NCBI RefSeq assembly: GCF_037392515.1
Contig: NC_090295.1
Span: 23,414,501-23,478,500, forward strand
Source: Haliotis asinina
Taxonomy: Eukaryota > Mollusca > Gastropoda > Lepetellida > Haliotidae
Direction of reading: 5' to 3'
Length of the DNA: 64,000 nucleotides
The notes under the pieces are model-generated. The model saw only the letters and a list, made by a program, of their open reading frames with translations, did not search any database and was not told where the DNA came from. Positions within the stretch are counted from its first letter, which is position 1, and every line of letters begins with the position of its first letter. Shown in pieces: positions 1 through 11,300 of the stretch. The translations under genes were made by a program, and so were the position numbers.

Positions 1-324
1 TACCCGTGCACATTCCTCATAGGTAATTATTTTATCGTTTGTAACATCTTACGTGTGCATATGTATGGAATATTCCCTTCATATTTTACATCTTAACTGT
101 AAGTTTTATGATCACTGTATACAACTAGTACTCTTATTTAACAAATACTCTACTTACAATGCATGTTTATCTCATTCTATTATGTACCTTTTATGCACTT
201 AGTGAGGAGCATATTGCTATTGTATGTAAATATCGATTTCGTTTTACACCATCTCTCATAACCCATTTTGTATGTAAATTGTATATCTGTATTTTATATC
301 TAGAGGTGAGACGTAAATATTTAA

Positions 325-492
325 GATTGTCTGTCTGTCGTAAGAGGCGACAAAGGGGATCGGGTGGTCTGGCTCGCTGACTTGGTTGCCAGATTGCGTA
401 GATCGGTACTCATGCTGAAAAACACTGGATTATCTGATTCTGTATCGATTATTTACAGGCCTCTCTCATACAGCTGGAATATTGCATTGGGG
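325..492 (+). mobile_element. SINE family A, degraded
   Basis: Matches the window's repeated core 'GTCGTAAGAGGCGAC...GATCGGGTGGTC...CTCGCTGACTTGGTTG...ACTGGATT.TCTG...GATTATTTACAG...AGCTGGAATATTGC'. I call this repeated unit family A. Confidence 0.8.
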
Positions 493-1187
493 GTTCGCAT
501 AACTTACTGTCAATGAGGCCCGACGGGAAGTCAGCGATAAGGTCCCTTTGAAGTGTGAACATCTCATTGTCATGCACCGTCTTTGTTGCCGTATATCTAT
601 GTAATTCTGCACAAATCAAATAATGAATACAACGCATTGAAAGGCGTGCATAACGCACACTATTCCGATTTCAGAATATGCACGTTCTTTTGAAAGAAGT
701 GAAAAGACCTGTCGCTTGATTCTCAGATCAGTCTGTGCTAATAGTGTGATTCCATCATTGATAGTGAATATTTTTTTAATGAAGTGTTGTGTTGAATTTA
801 TTCAAGTTATCATGACGTCTGACTTTGAATGTTGAAATATTTTTGTAAAGAAAATCATAGAAGAAATTATACAGAGCTGAATATGCACAGTGAATTAAGT
901 GTTATTCATAAGTGACACATCACACATTCTCAAAAAATGTAGCTCTATTCGCGGTGAATAGGGTATACCGTTTCATGAATCAGACTAGTTTGATATTTAA
1001 TGAAAACGGGCATGAGTTATGCTTCTATTTCGTGAACTTTCCCTTGCTTAAGGATATAAAATTTACTTCGGTTCAAATCAAATTTTCTGAAGTCAATTTG
1101 CACAAACGGTAAGTACAAAACTGATAAGCATTGTTAAGCTGCTTTCCAGCCGTTACGTGCGCCCATCTGTGAAATGCTTTACTCTTT

Positions 1188-1311
1188 GGAGATCCGCGAA
1201 GAGCTTGGTTAGAACTGATCTTCGGGAACTCATGCTGGTCGTCAAAAAGCGACAAACGGGATAGTGTGGTCATACTGGTGTGCGGTGTAAAACTAAAATC
1301 ACTCACTTAGT
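1188..1311 (+). mobile_element. SINE family A with internal deletion
   Basis: Has the 5' part (GACTGATCTTC..., GTCGTCAAAAAGCGAC, GGGATAGTGTGGTCA) joined directly to the 3' tail GCGGTGTAAAACTAAAATCACTCACT. Confidence 0.65.
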
Positions 1312-1721
1312 TTGCTTTTTTTGGAAACATTAGACGAGTTGAACATTAGCTGAAGCGCTAGTAAAATAACAATGACTTTGTTTTATTTGCGTGTGAAGCA
1401 CATATCTGATGTTGCCAGTCGTGATATTAATGTTTTATCGCTGAAGGCAGCGTAAAGGCATGCTCACTCTTGTGATGTCACCGAGGGTGTAGGCTTATGA
1501 TGTCACCTTGAGTTACACATACCCACTTACTGTCGACTAAGAACCGGTGGGCGTATTACAAGCCTTTCAGATCGCTTGACTTAGTGCTTTACATAATTGC
1601 ATGACTATACCACGACAAATTTGACAGCGAGGTGAATGAATATCCTTCTCACATCAACTCAACATGATTGCAAGCTCTCCGTGCGGCTTCGATGGCAGCG
1701 CGATGAGAAATGACTGAACAG

Positions 1722-1858
1722 GTAGGGGTGTATGCCGCTTTTAGCAAAGTTCCAGCAATATCACGCCAGGGATACCACTATTGGTCTTCACACATTGTCC
1801 TTATGTAGGAAGTCGAACCCGAGCGAACGCTTTGGTCACTGGACCACCCCACCACCCC
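1722..1858 (-). mobile_element. SINE family B (tRNA-derived)
   Basis: Minus-strand copy. Family B reads GGGGYGGTGGGGTAGCCTAGTGGTTAAAGC (tRNA A-box-like TAGCCTAGTGG), then a B-box-like GGTTCGATTCCC, then a body ending AAAAGCGGCGTAAAAC(CTCACT)n. Here the head CCACCCCACCACCCC and the tail GCCGCTTTTAGCAA are clear. Confidence 0.75.
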
Positions 1859-2021
1859 GTTATGTGAAGGATAAATTTAAATGTAAATTCTTTTTTCTCG
1901 TTTTAGGAAAAATATTCAACTAAAGTTAAACAACTCGTGAAATATGTGTTAAGTAGTATTCTACATTGGTAATGTCATCCAACATGTAATCATGTAATCA
2001 TGTAATCAGACGAGAACCACA

Positions 2022-2383
2022 CAGTCCATTTGGCTCGAAAGAGGACCGATGACCTGCAAACTCGAAAACTAATAAACATAAAATACTCAATGAAACGTTG
2101 ATCATAATTAAAACATTAGACCAACTCTGTGAGGTTTTTGCAGAATATGTTTCCTTGAAACAAAAGTTAAAGTTGTTTAATAAAATATCACTAAAATATT
2201 GACACAGTTCACTAATTGTTAGAGGGAGGAGTGCAGAGAAAGGGAAAGCCAGGTGTGCGAGAAAGGGTGGAGAGGACACAACACAGGTTAATGAATCAAA
2301 AACTTTGTCAATGAGTATTTTATGTGTATTAGGTTTCGAGTTAGACTGCAATTCATCGGTCTGCTTTTGAGCCGAACGGACTG
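2022..2383. mobile_element. Palindromic Tc1/mariner-like MITE, copy 1
   Basis: A 362-bp element with long terminal inverted repeats: CAGTCCATTTGGCTCGAAAG at the left and CTTTTGAGCCGAACGGACTG (as GCTTTTGAGCCGAACGGACTG) at the right. A second copy lies at 32.4 kb. There is no transposase. The Tc1/mariner assignment rests on the CAGT-type ends and the TA target duplication of the other copy. Confidence 0.7.
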
Positions 2384-2446
2384 TTATGGACGGTGATGGG
2401 TGTGACGGAGATATAAGAATGATAGCAAGTATGATTGTTTGCATTG

Positions 2447-2600
2447 TTTATTGTTTTACGCCGCACTCCGCAATGTTCTAGCTATAATACTGCGGTCTGT
2501 AGATAGACTCTCGACCAGACAATCCAGTGGTCAAAATTATGAGCATCTTTACGCCAAGCACGGGTTACTGCAGCTGTAGACAGACTCTAACCCGCATCTT
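2447..2600 (-). mobile_element. SINE family A, rearranged
   Basis: Begins TTTACGCCGCACTCCGCAAT and runs through the reverse of the core (CGACCAGACAATCCAGTGGTCA), then jumps to the 5' part (AAGCACGGGTTACTGCAG). Confidence 0.7.
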
Positions 2601-3760
2601 CAAGGGTCTCTAAAGGATGTAATTGTGTAGTAATTAAGCACAGGGAATAGGTGCAAAACAGTAATTCACTTTAAACCAGTAATGTTCATATCGTTTAACA
2701 TGCCATTTTGAAAATAAAGGATATTATGTGAGTGCCCATGTCATACTATATCTACATAAATGCCTAAATGTTGGTATTTCCCGAAGTGAGAGCGACTGAT
2801 GTGCCGATACTTAGGCATGAGTGTCATAAACATAGTGTTATGGGCACAAGAATAATATTCTGTTTATTACCGAAGTCGTTAAAGTGAAGAAATACACCCA
2901 AATCTACTTTCAACATGGGCTAGTTACTCGTCGTTGTCGCCGCATGTAGAACGCAACGTCAAAGAAGAACCGTGACGTCATAGCATTGTTCATGACGTCA
3001 AGTTACCATGACAGAGTGATATTTTGCCCGAGGCATCGTCTGAAAAGTATGAACCCCGATATGTTCTAAATTGTTTTAATGTACATTAATCTGGTTGCTA
3101 ATTTAATAAGGATATAATACTGTGTTGGTGCCCCGTTTCAAAGTCGTCGTGATGCACGCTTGTGTGCATTGTGTTTTTCTTTTTCAGTTGCAACAGTCAG
3201 TAATCGACGCCGATGAAGGCGTTTCGGTTGTCTTGGCAAAACTTCGGGACCAGCTAGTACACAATTATATCAAACATATGATGCTCAACTTGAACTCATT
3301 GAAAACATTGTTGACTAGCCCATCAACATTTGGACAAACAGTAACGTGTTTTCTGAACAATAGCATTGTACAGTGACATGAATTCGAAATCGTGTATAAC
3401 GGTATATTTTCCATATCGGTTTCTCTTCGTCTTTTATGATGTATTCGCCATTCAAACAGCGAATATCAGAATAGATATGACACAGATTAAACGTTAATTA
3501 AACCAGATGGTATTTACCAATGTAGTTCCTCATTTACATGCATAGAGAATGTGATGCATGAAGCAACAGGCAATATATGCACGTCCGAGAGTCGTTCTCC
3601 ACAACACCTGACAGGGATTCTTATCTGCATTCATCTTTTACTGACGAATGAGTATTGACATGTGATGATTGATAAAACAACAATGCTAGGTAGCATGGGT
3701 TTGTTAACCATGTCGTTACTACTGCACAAAGTATCTTTGTATAGTGTATACACTTATATG
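2600..3760. other. Intergenic stretch with no recognised feature
   Basis: Unique-looking AT-rich DNA. One 84-codon plus frame (3122-3376) follows a possible acceptor at 3187 and contains 'SVIDADEGVSVVLAKLRDQL', but I find no family and no partner exon. Confidence 0.4.
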
Positions 3761-3764
3761 TAGG

Positions 3765-3809
3765 GCTTTGTTTTTTGTGTGTTTGGTTTTTTTTTTGCTT
3801 TTGCGGGGT

Positions 3810-3840
<31 letters not shown>

Positions 3841-4060
3841 GGTTGGTTCGGTTTTATTGTTTTGTTTTGTTTTGTTTTGGTTTGGTTTGATTTTTGTTTT
3901 GTTTGTTTGTTTGTTTGTTTTTGGTTTGTTTGGTTTTTTTTGTTTTTTGTTTGTTTTTTTTTATTTTTTTATTTGGTTTGGTTTGGTTTTTGTCGGGGTT
4001 TTTTTTTGTGTTTTTTGTGTGTGTGTGTTTTTGTTTGTTTCTTTGTTTCTTTTCCTTTTC
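3765..4060 (+). repeat. G/T-only low-complexity tract (TTTTG-type)
   Basis: Almost 300 bases nearly devoid of C and A, made of GTTTT, GGTTT and TTTG runs. Open frames here (Phe/Cys/Val-rich) are artefacts of composition. Confidence 0.9.
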
Positions 4061-4433
4061 ATTTTACCCTTACATATACGAAACTGCATTAAGTTCAGCA
4101 GACTCGACACTTTCAATGATGGTGTATGGGAAATGTTTAGCTTTATGCCTATGCATTATTCTAATACATACTACCATGAAAAGTTTCGACTCACTTGTGT
4201 AAATGTAGCCACTTTCTTCAGTCAACTTTTCTAAACGAGATTTCGCAAAATAGTCCTTGCTTATTAAAGGTACCGTTTACAGATCAACAGATGTATTGCA
4301 AAAGAAGCCCGTAACGTTGAAATGATGAGTTCGATAAATGATGAAACTCAGTCGTAGAATTCTTAACAAAACCTTGCACCCAAACTCGGCTGTTCTCACG
4401 CACTATATTGCACATGTTTGTCAATGATTTAAT

Positions 4434-4622
4434 GCGTGAGTAAGTTTAGGTTTACGCCGCACCCCGCAATATTCAAGCTATATGGCGGCGGTCTGTAAAT
4501 AATCGAGTCTGGATCAGCATGGTTACCTGATCCCGTTCGTCGCCTCTTACGACAAGCATAGTCGCCTTTTATGGCAAGCATGAGTTGCTGAAGGCCTATT
4601 CTACCCCAGGACCTTCACGGGC
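4434..4622 (-). mobile_element. SINE family A
   Basis: Starts GTGAGTAAGTTTAGGTTTACGCCGC and ends ACCCCAGGACCTTCACGGG. Most of the middle (tracts around the GATCGATGC motif) is deleted. Confidence 0.85.
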
Positions 4623-4710
4623 CACTTAATGCATGATCGACGTACAATTCAACTGGATATGGTTTGCAGCTGGTTCTCCCAAGTTAGAGGAGAAATTCAT
4701 CTTTGATGTA

Positions 4711-4713
4711 ACA

Positions 4714-4744
<31 letters not shown>

Positions 4745-4812
4745 CGATTGGTGATGACGGCGCTGGAAGGTGATGAGCATGCTTCTGCTGCTGCTGCTGC
4801 TGATGATGATGA
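4711..4812 (+). repeat. (ATG)n and (CTG)n microsatellites
   Basis: About ten ATG repeats at 4711-4743, then (CTGCTG)n and (ATG)n near 4785-4812. Confidence 0.9.
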
Positions 4813-5359
4813 TAAATAATGTGTGTGTGATAATGATTCTACACTATTGTTACTTTCATGACATTAAGAATTGTTGCCTTTTTTACTCCCAGTCGTGACA
4901 GTGTTTGTTGTATACGTATATAATATATGATATAAGAATAAAAATATCATTTTCCTAGTGGTACATTAACTGTTCCAAAGCACTTTTCTAACTTGCCTTT
5001 CTAACTTACCTAAATAAGTGTTCTAACATGCAGCTTTTGAAAAGACTACCTCGTTCTCCTTTTTTTGCCATAATCCCAAACTGATTGTACCATCTCCAGG
5101 GCGACATGAATTCTTTTATTTTTTTTACCCAAGCTTACCAATTATTGTCACTCTCGTGACACCATCCAACTGACAAAAATTGTTCTAATTGTTACTGTTG
5201 ACTGACAGCAAACAATTATGAAAAGGCTGCATTGTTTTCTTGTCATGGCGAATTCTCTTCCGTGTTTACATGTGATTACAAGCGCACATTATTGGATTTT
5301 GTATAAAAAAATACCTGGAGTAAATATCGCTCGACTGGAGATTTGTGTTGGACAGCGCG

Positions 5360-8300
5360 ATGTGCACGGTGAAGAAGGTCGCCATCATTGGTGCGGGTGT
5401 GTCAGGACTGGTTGCGGTGAAATCGTGTCTGGAAGAAGACCTCGAACCAACGTGCTATGAACAGTTTGACAACATTGGTGAGATTACACTTCTACATACC
5501 CGTTATTTCTGTGTGTGAGTTTATTTTTTATGCTGCACTCGGCAATACTACATTTAAATAGTGACGTTGTGTCGGACAGCGAACGAGTGGGTGCGATGTT
5601 ACGCCTATTTTAGCAATATTCTAGCAATATCAAGGCGGGGAACACCAGAAATGGACTTTACGCATGATTGTACTCATGTGGGGAATCGAACCAAGGATTT
5701 TAGCGTGGCGAGCAAACACTTCTACCACTAGGCTGCCCAACCGGATAACATCAGGAATGAGTATCACAATAAGCAAAACACAAGGGAACACCGAAAATCG
5801 AGAGACATGATTCAAATACAAATAGGGCGGTGGGGAAGCCTAATGGTTAAAGCGTACGCTCGTCACGCTGAAGGCCAGGCTTCGATTCCTCATATGGGTA
5901 CAATATATGAAATCCATTTCTTGTGTTTCCCGCTGTGATTTTATTGGAATATTGCTATAAGTGGCGTAAAATCCTCTCACTCACTCACTCACTCACTCAC
6001 TCACTCACTCACTCACTCACTCACTCACTCACTCACTTAAATACTGCTGACAGATTACCTAAAGAACGAGGCTGCTAGAATGCAGTGAGAACAACTAAGG
6101 CTAAAGTACTGTCTAAAATAGGAAAATTAATGTTCGGGTTTCTTTTATATCTACAATTAAAGTCGTTAATATGTGAAAGGGTGAAATATCTGTTTAACGG
6201 AGTTTGACCTATGTAGTACAGTCTAAGTGGTAGGTAGAAAAAGGAACTTTACTGAGAGATAATAGTGTAGAAATGGGCAATGCGCTTTTCTCGGTTCTTG
6301 TGTTCAAAGTCTAAAGCGACTTGTTTGAAACAGACCAAGACTTTATGTAAATTAGCATGCGGTGAAATTGTATTACAAAGGGCACCTTTTATGTGCCAAT
6401 TTTAATATTAGACTTAGCTTCATTATAAACGTTAGCTGGCGTAAAAATATGAACTCTCATGCTGAAACTATGTAGGATGTAGCAACCATATCACTATAAC
6501 AAATAGCAGGTAGGAAGGGTCGTCTCAAACGGTATGTCAGGACGGTGTGTCATAGACGGAAGCTGTCGGGCTGGGAGATAGAGATATCAGAGTGTCATAA
6601 TAATTTAGAAACAACATCCAGTCCTGCTGATCATCGGGTAATCATGCCACCTATACATTTTGAGATGTCTGATATAAGCTTTTCTATGGCACCAAACTCT
6701 TTTACATATCTCAACATAATTATTAGGAAAGAAAGGTTGAAAAAAGGTTGTTTCTATTTCTGACAGTACTTTATGCTGATGTGATTTTAAATTTTGACTC
6801 TCCAGTTTGAAGAGCACTATGAACCGTTAAGAATCATGTTCTCGTTTACGAAAACTTCATCATGACGACTAATTATTTCCTTACAAAGGGGGTTTATGGA
6901 ACTGCACAAAAGAGTACAGAGAAGGTCAGGGAGCAAGGGCGTATGAGAACCTCATCTCCATCTTCTCCAAGGATATGTTCGCCTTCAGCGACTTTCCATT
7001 CAGTAAGGACACTCCCCAGTGTCTGACAAACGCCACCATAATCAGCTACCTACAACGTTACAGCGACAAAAACAACCTCAGACAGCACATTAGACTTGGA
7101 ACAAAGGTTAAGAAAGTCCGGCGGTCAGATGACTATGAAGTCAGCGGAAAGTGGGTTGTGGAGACAGAAGACGATGAAGGGGAGGACACTTCAACCTTTG
7201 ACTATGTTTTGATCTGTTCTGGCTTCTTCAAGAGTGGGAGAATGCCAGACATTGATGGACTGACTTCTTTTCTGGGACCAACAGATCACTCTAGGACGTT
7301 CTGGAACGGTGAAAAGTACAGAGACAAGACAGTGCTAGTTGTTGGTAGGCGGTTGTACTTGACTTTTTCGCAGAATTGAGTACATTTATTTCAATAATGA
7401 ACCTTTTATGAATAGTTCTGTCTAACCCCAACACTATCAGGCTAATGCCGTCCATGTTTGGAAGTCTGGAGAAAGACAATAACGACAACAATGGCTTCAG
7501 ATTATATTATTGCACCGCCTGTATAAATTGTATTCTATATCTTCCCTGTGTATAGAGATACGAACACGCAATGCACAGTGTGCGAAATATATAGCCCCTG
7601 ACCTTGAGTTTTGAAGGTCTAATAGCCCTTACGATAAAAGAGCTTCGAAAATATAGGCCCTGGCCCGCTAGCTTCCGGATTTGCGAATTATTGTTATTTG
7701 AGCTTGTAACTAGCCCGAATGGCTTGTACATCTGGAAACTATTTTGCATATTTTGCACTCTAAATGGAAGCGCACGATATGCTTATCTTTTACATGAACA
7801 CCTGGTGTCATAATTGATTGTCAGATCCATTCATGTTAGTTTCATTGCTGTTTTGCTTTTCACGATGGAAAAATAATTACTATTCTGGCATTGACGCCTC
7901 ATAGTCAGTCAATATCAACTAAAATGTTAATGTGCTGATTTTCCATCAGGCAAGTCACCATTCCAGGATATGATGTCTCACCATGTTTGTCGCAAGAGCA
8001 TAAATGGCAATCGGGATGTTCCAAAATCTTGTTGTTATCTACTGGCAGCAAGACCCGGGCTCAGATATGAACAAATACTGTAAGCTGTAATAGCATTACT
8101 GCAGCACAAAAACAACATTCATTCGTTCACCCGCCGGAAAATCCAAGCCACCAAAGACGTTTATTAGTAAGAAGGTCTTCAGTCATCAAATCAAAATATG
8201 ATCATATTATCCTCACACATCAAGAACAAAAAAAAAAAAAGAAAGAAAACCACAACAATAATATATTGATAATGTGACACTGAATATAGTTACGTTTTGG

Positions 8301-11300
8301 GGTTCATTCAACCCCGTTCACCCTACTTTTGTTCGTTTCTTGTTTAACACTGCGTTCAGCAAAATTCCAACTAATAGAGTGATCAACAGTATGGGGTTTG
8401 GCTTCTTGGGGTTACTGAAGACCAGTTGTAAACCTCTTACAGTGGAGCACCATTTCCGTGCTAGTTCGTGGTAAGCGTCTAAAATCTGCATCACTTCGGA
8501 CTTTCCTCACACTTGAAACTGACACGCAGTGAAATTCATTGGAAACAACGGCAATAAATCAATCTCATTTACTAGATAGAGAATGGCAGTGCAAAAGGAT
8601 ACACAGCCTTGACTATCCTAAAATGCAAAACTCGTTTGGTAGAATTGGATAAATAGGTTTGGAAATAATATGAATGGATCGCTAAAATTCAGTAAGAACA
8701 CCACGTGTTCTCGAAAGTGAATACAGCTTTGATCATGAAACAATAAAGAGTCGTTTCAGTCATTCTAAAACTGGCATCTCCTCCCCGTTTCAACCGTACA
8801 AACGTATAATGCTAATAGGGATCCACACGATTAATTTTCAAAATTGCCTCCGTTACCAAGATGGCCGCACTCATGTTAATATTTCTTCTACTTCCGGTCA
8901 GGCAACTCCAACTCTGCGGGAGAAATTGCAGTGGAAATATCAAGATATGCTCGAAAGGTAATGTATATGCAATGGTATGTGTAATATATGATCCTCAGTA
9001 GAAAGTAAGAAACACCCGATAAATATTTGTTTCATATGACTACATTTATATTGTGATTCTCGTGGCCAGTCAAATACACTTACAAGATCAAATAGCGTGT
9101 TTTTTGGATTTCATTCGAGTAGTGAAGTACAAGAGCTGATGGACAGTAAGGACCTTCCCATAAAACAGTTCTGGCTTTCTAAATATTGACTTGTTTTATC
9201 ATCTGTAAAGCCTGTACATGTCTGTCTCTCTGCTCGGTGATATTTTTGATATCGTACTGGAAGAATCTTGCCTATGTATATGCCGCATATGTGGCCATAT
9301 ATACTAATGATGATGATGATGATGATGAATGCTGCTGCTTCTGATGATGGTGTTGGCGATGGGTGGGGCTGGGGGGTGTTGGTGCACGTAATGATGAGAA
9401 TGGTGACGAGGATGTCCTCATTTTCACGTTTACCTGAGCGTTCGACAAAAAGTGCATGGTTATTACCCATGTAGTGGTACCATTATTTATCGTAACATGA
9501 TGGTGATGATGTCTTCATTTCCAGGTTTATCTGAGCGTTGGTCAAGGTACATGGGTATTGCCCCGTGTTGCTTCAGGGGGCATGCCCCTCGACAAGTTAA
9601 TCCACCGAAGGTCCAACTACAAGAATGTGGCAAGATTAGACGGCCTCATGCGCAGCATCGCCAACTCCCGCATCGACCACAACACATCAGGCCTGGCACC
9701 ACCTCAGCCGCCATCCCGGAGCAGAACGATGATCAACGGCGACATCCAGTTGCAAATCTTATGTGGTAGAATTGAAGTTGTTGGAACGTTACTTCGTTTT
9801 GGAGAACAGTCTGCTGAATTTAAGGACAAAGGACTGGTTGAGGGCATGGATGCCGTTTTGTTCGCAACTGGATACGACTGGAAGTTAGAATTCCTTGATG
9901 TGAACATTATGGGAGGTAAGGGTAACTACTTCTGCTTCTTCTTCTTCTACGCCCACCATCACCACCACCGCTACGTCTACTAGGCGCTGAGGATGTGCCC
10001 CAAAGTGCTGTGGATGAGGCGCTATGAAAGTACTTTAGTGCGTTAATTGGAATGGTTTGTGTGAAACTGAAGTAAACTGTTGCGAACAACATTTTCTTTC
10101 TGATTTCATCTTTTGCGGAATTCGGTTGAATGATGAACTGAGGGAAAACATAAGGGATCGCATTAACACAAAAGTGTTCCTTAATTTTTTTTCTTCATAA
10201 GCTTTCTATCCCATAGCATGCGAAGAAAGCTGGCAAAAATAAAAGAACACTTGGTTGTCATGTGATCCCATAGTTTTTCCCTTGGTATATTATTGACTTA
10301 TATCCGTACTTTATGACAGAACAAATATAGCACGAATGCCCAAAGAAGCAATGTGATTACAATTCACCAAGCGGAAAATGAAGACGATATTGTGAAATTA
10401 TGACACATTGCTCACCTTCCTCGGGAACCCTATCTGGCGCTAAGACCAATTTGGATCTTAGGATGATAATACCTTGTAATATAACAAATATGATAGGGAA
10501 CAACATCTTCTACTTCTACTACTACTACTACTGCTACTACCAGTACTACTACTACCACCACCACTACTATTACTACTGCTACTACTACTACTAACTACTG
10601 CTGCAACTACTACTGTTGCTGCTACTACTACTATTACTGCCACTGCAACTACTACTACCACCACCACCACCACAACTACTACTACAATGACTACTACCAC
10701 TACTGCTTCTGCAACTTCTACTACTGCTACTACTAGCACTACAGCTACTACCACTACTACTACACTGCTACTACCAATACTACTAATACTATTTCTACTA
10801 CCACTACTACTACATCTGCTTCTATGCTGTAACGTGCGGTTGTTGTCTTTACTAAGTCTTGCTGACAATACTACATGTCGTTGGCGTTTGCTGTACGCTT
10901 CTGGAGTCGTTGTCTTTTCAGTTGTAATTAGATTCCTACCAACTTATGCACTGTCTCACAGTGAAATACGAGTTAGCATTGGTGTCCACAACAAACCATC
11001 TGGTCGTGAGAGGAGGCTAGCGGGATGTTGTGGTCATGAACACAAACTAATGTGATGCATCTTATCGTAGTTCGATGTTCATGATGTCAACCACTTGGTA
11101 GGTTACAGACCGTGGCCATACAGCGGAGTTTCTTGCTGAGAGACACGAGAAACAGCACACCATGGTGAACCATGGTAACACCGACGGCCTGGTAAAAATT
11201 GTAGTCACCTAAAATAGTTGTAAACAATTTTACTTATGCGGACTGAATTATCCTGTTCAGATAAAGGAAGCCTTCCCTTTTACAAGATGGTCTTCCCCAT

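Larger units (their letters stand above)
1..1720. other. Intergenic sequence with degraded SINEs, no gene seen
   Basis: AT-rich DNA. Short open frames here have no recognisable motif or splice context. Only SINE family A pieces stand out (listed separately). Confidence 0.6.

Noticed and set aside
3775-4234. Phe/Cys-rich membrane-like proteins
   Set aside because: Low-complexity G/T tract; hydrophobicity is due to TTT codons.
9268-9474. Met-rich and Ser-rich frames
   Set aside because: Translation of (ATG)n repeats in an FMO-1 intron.
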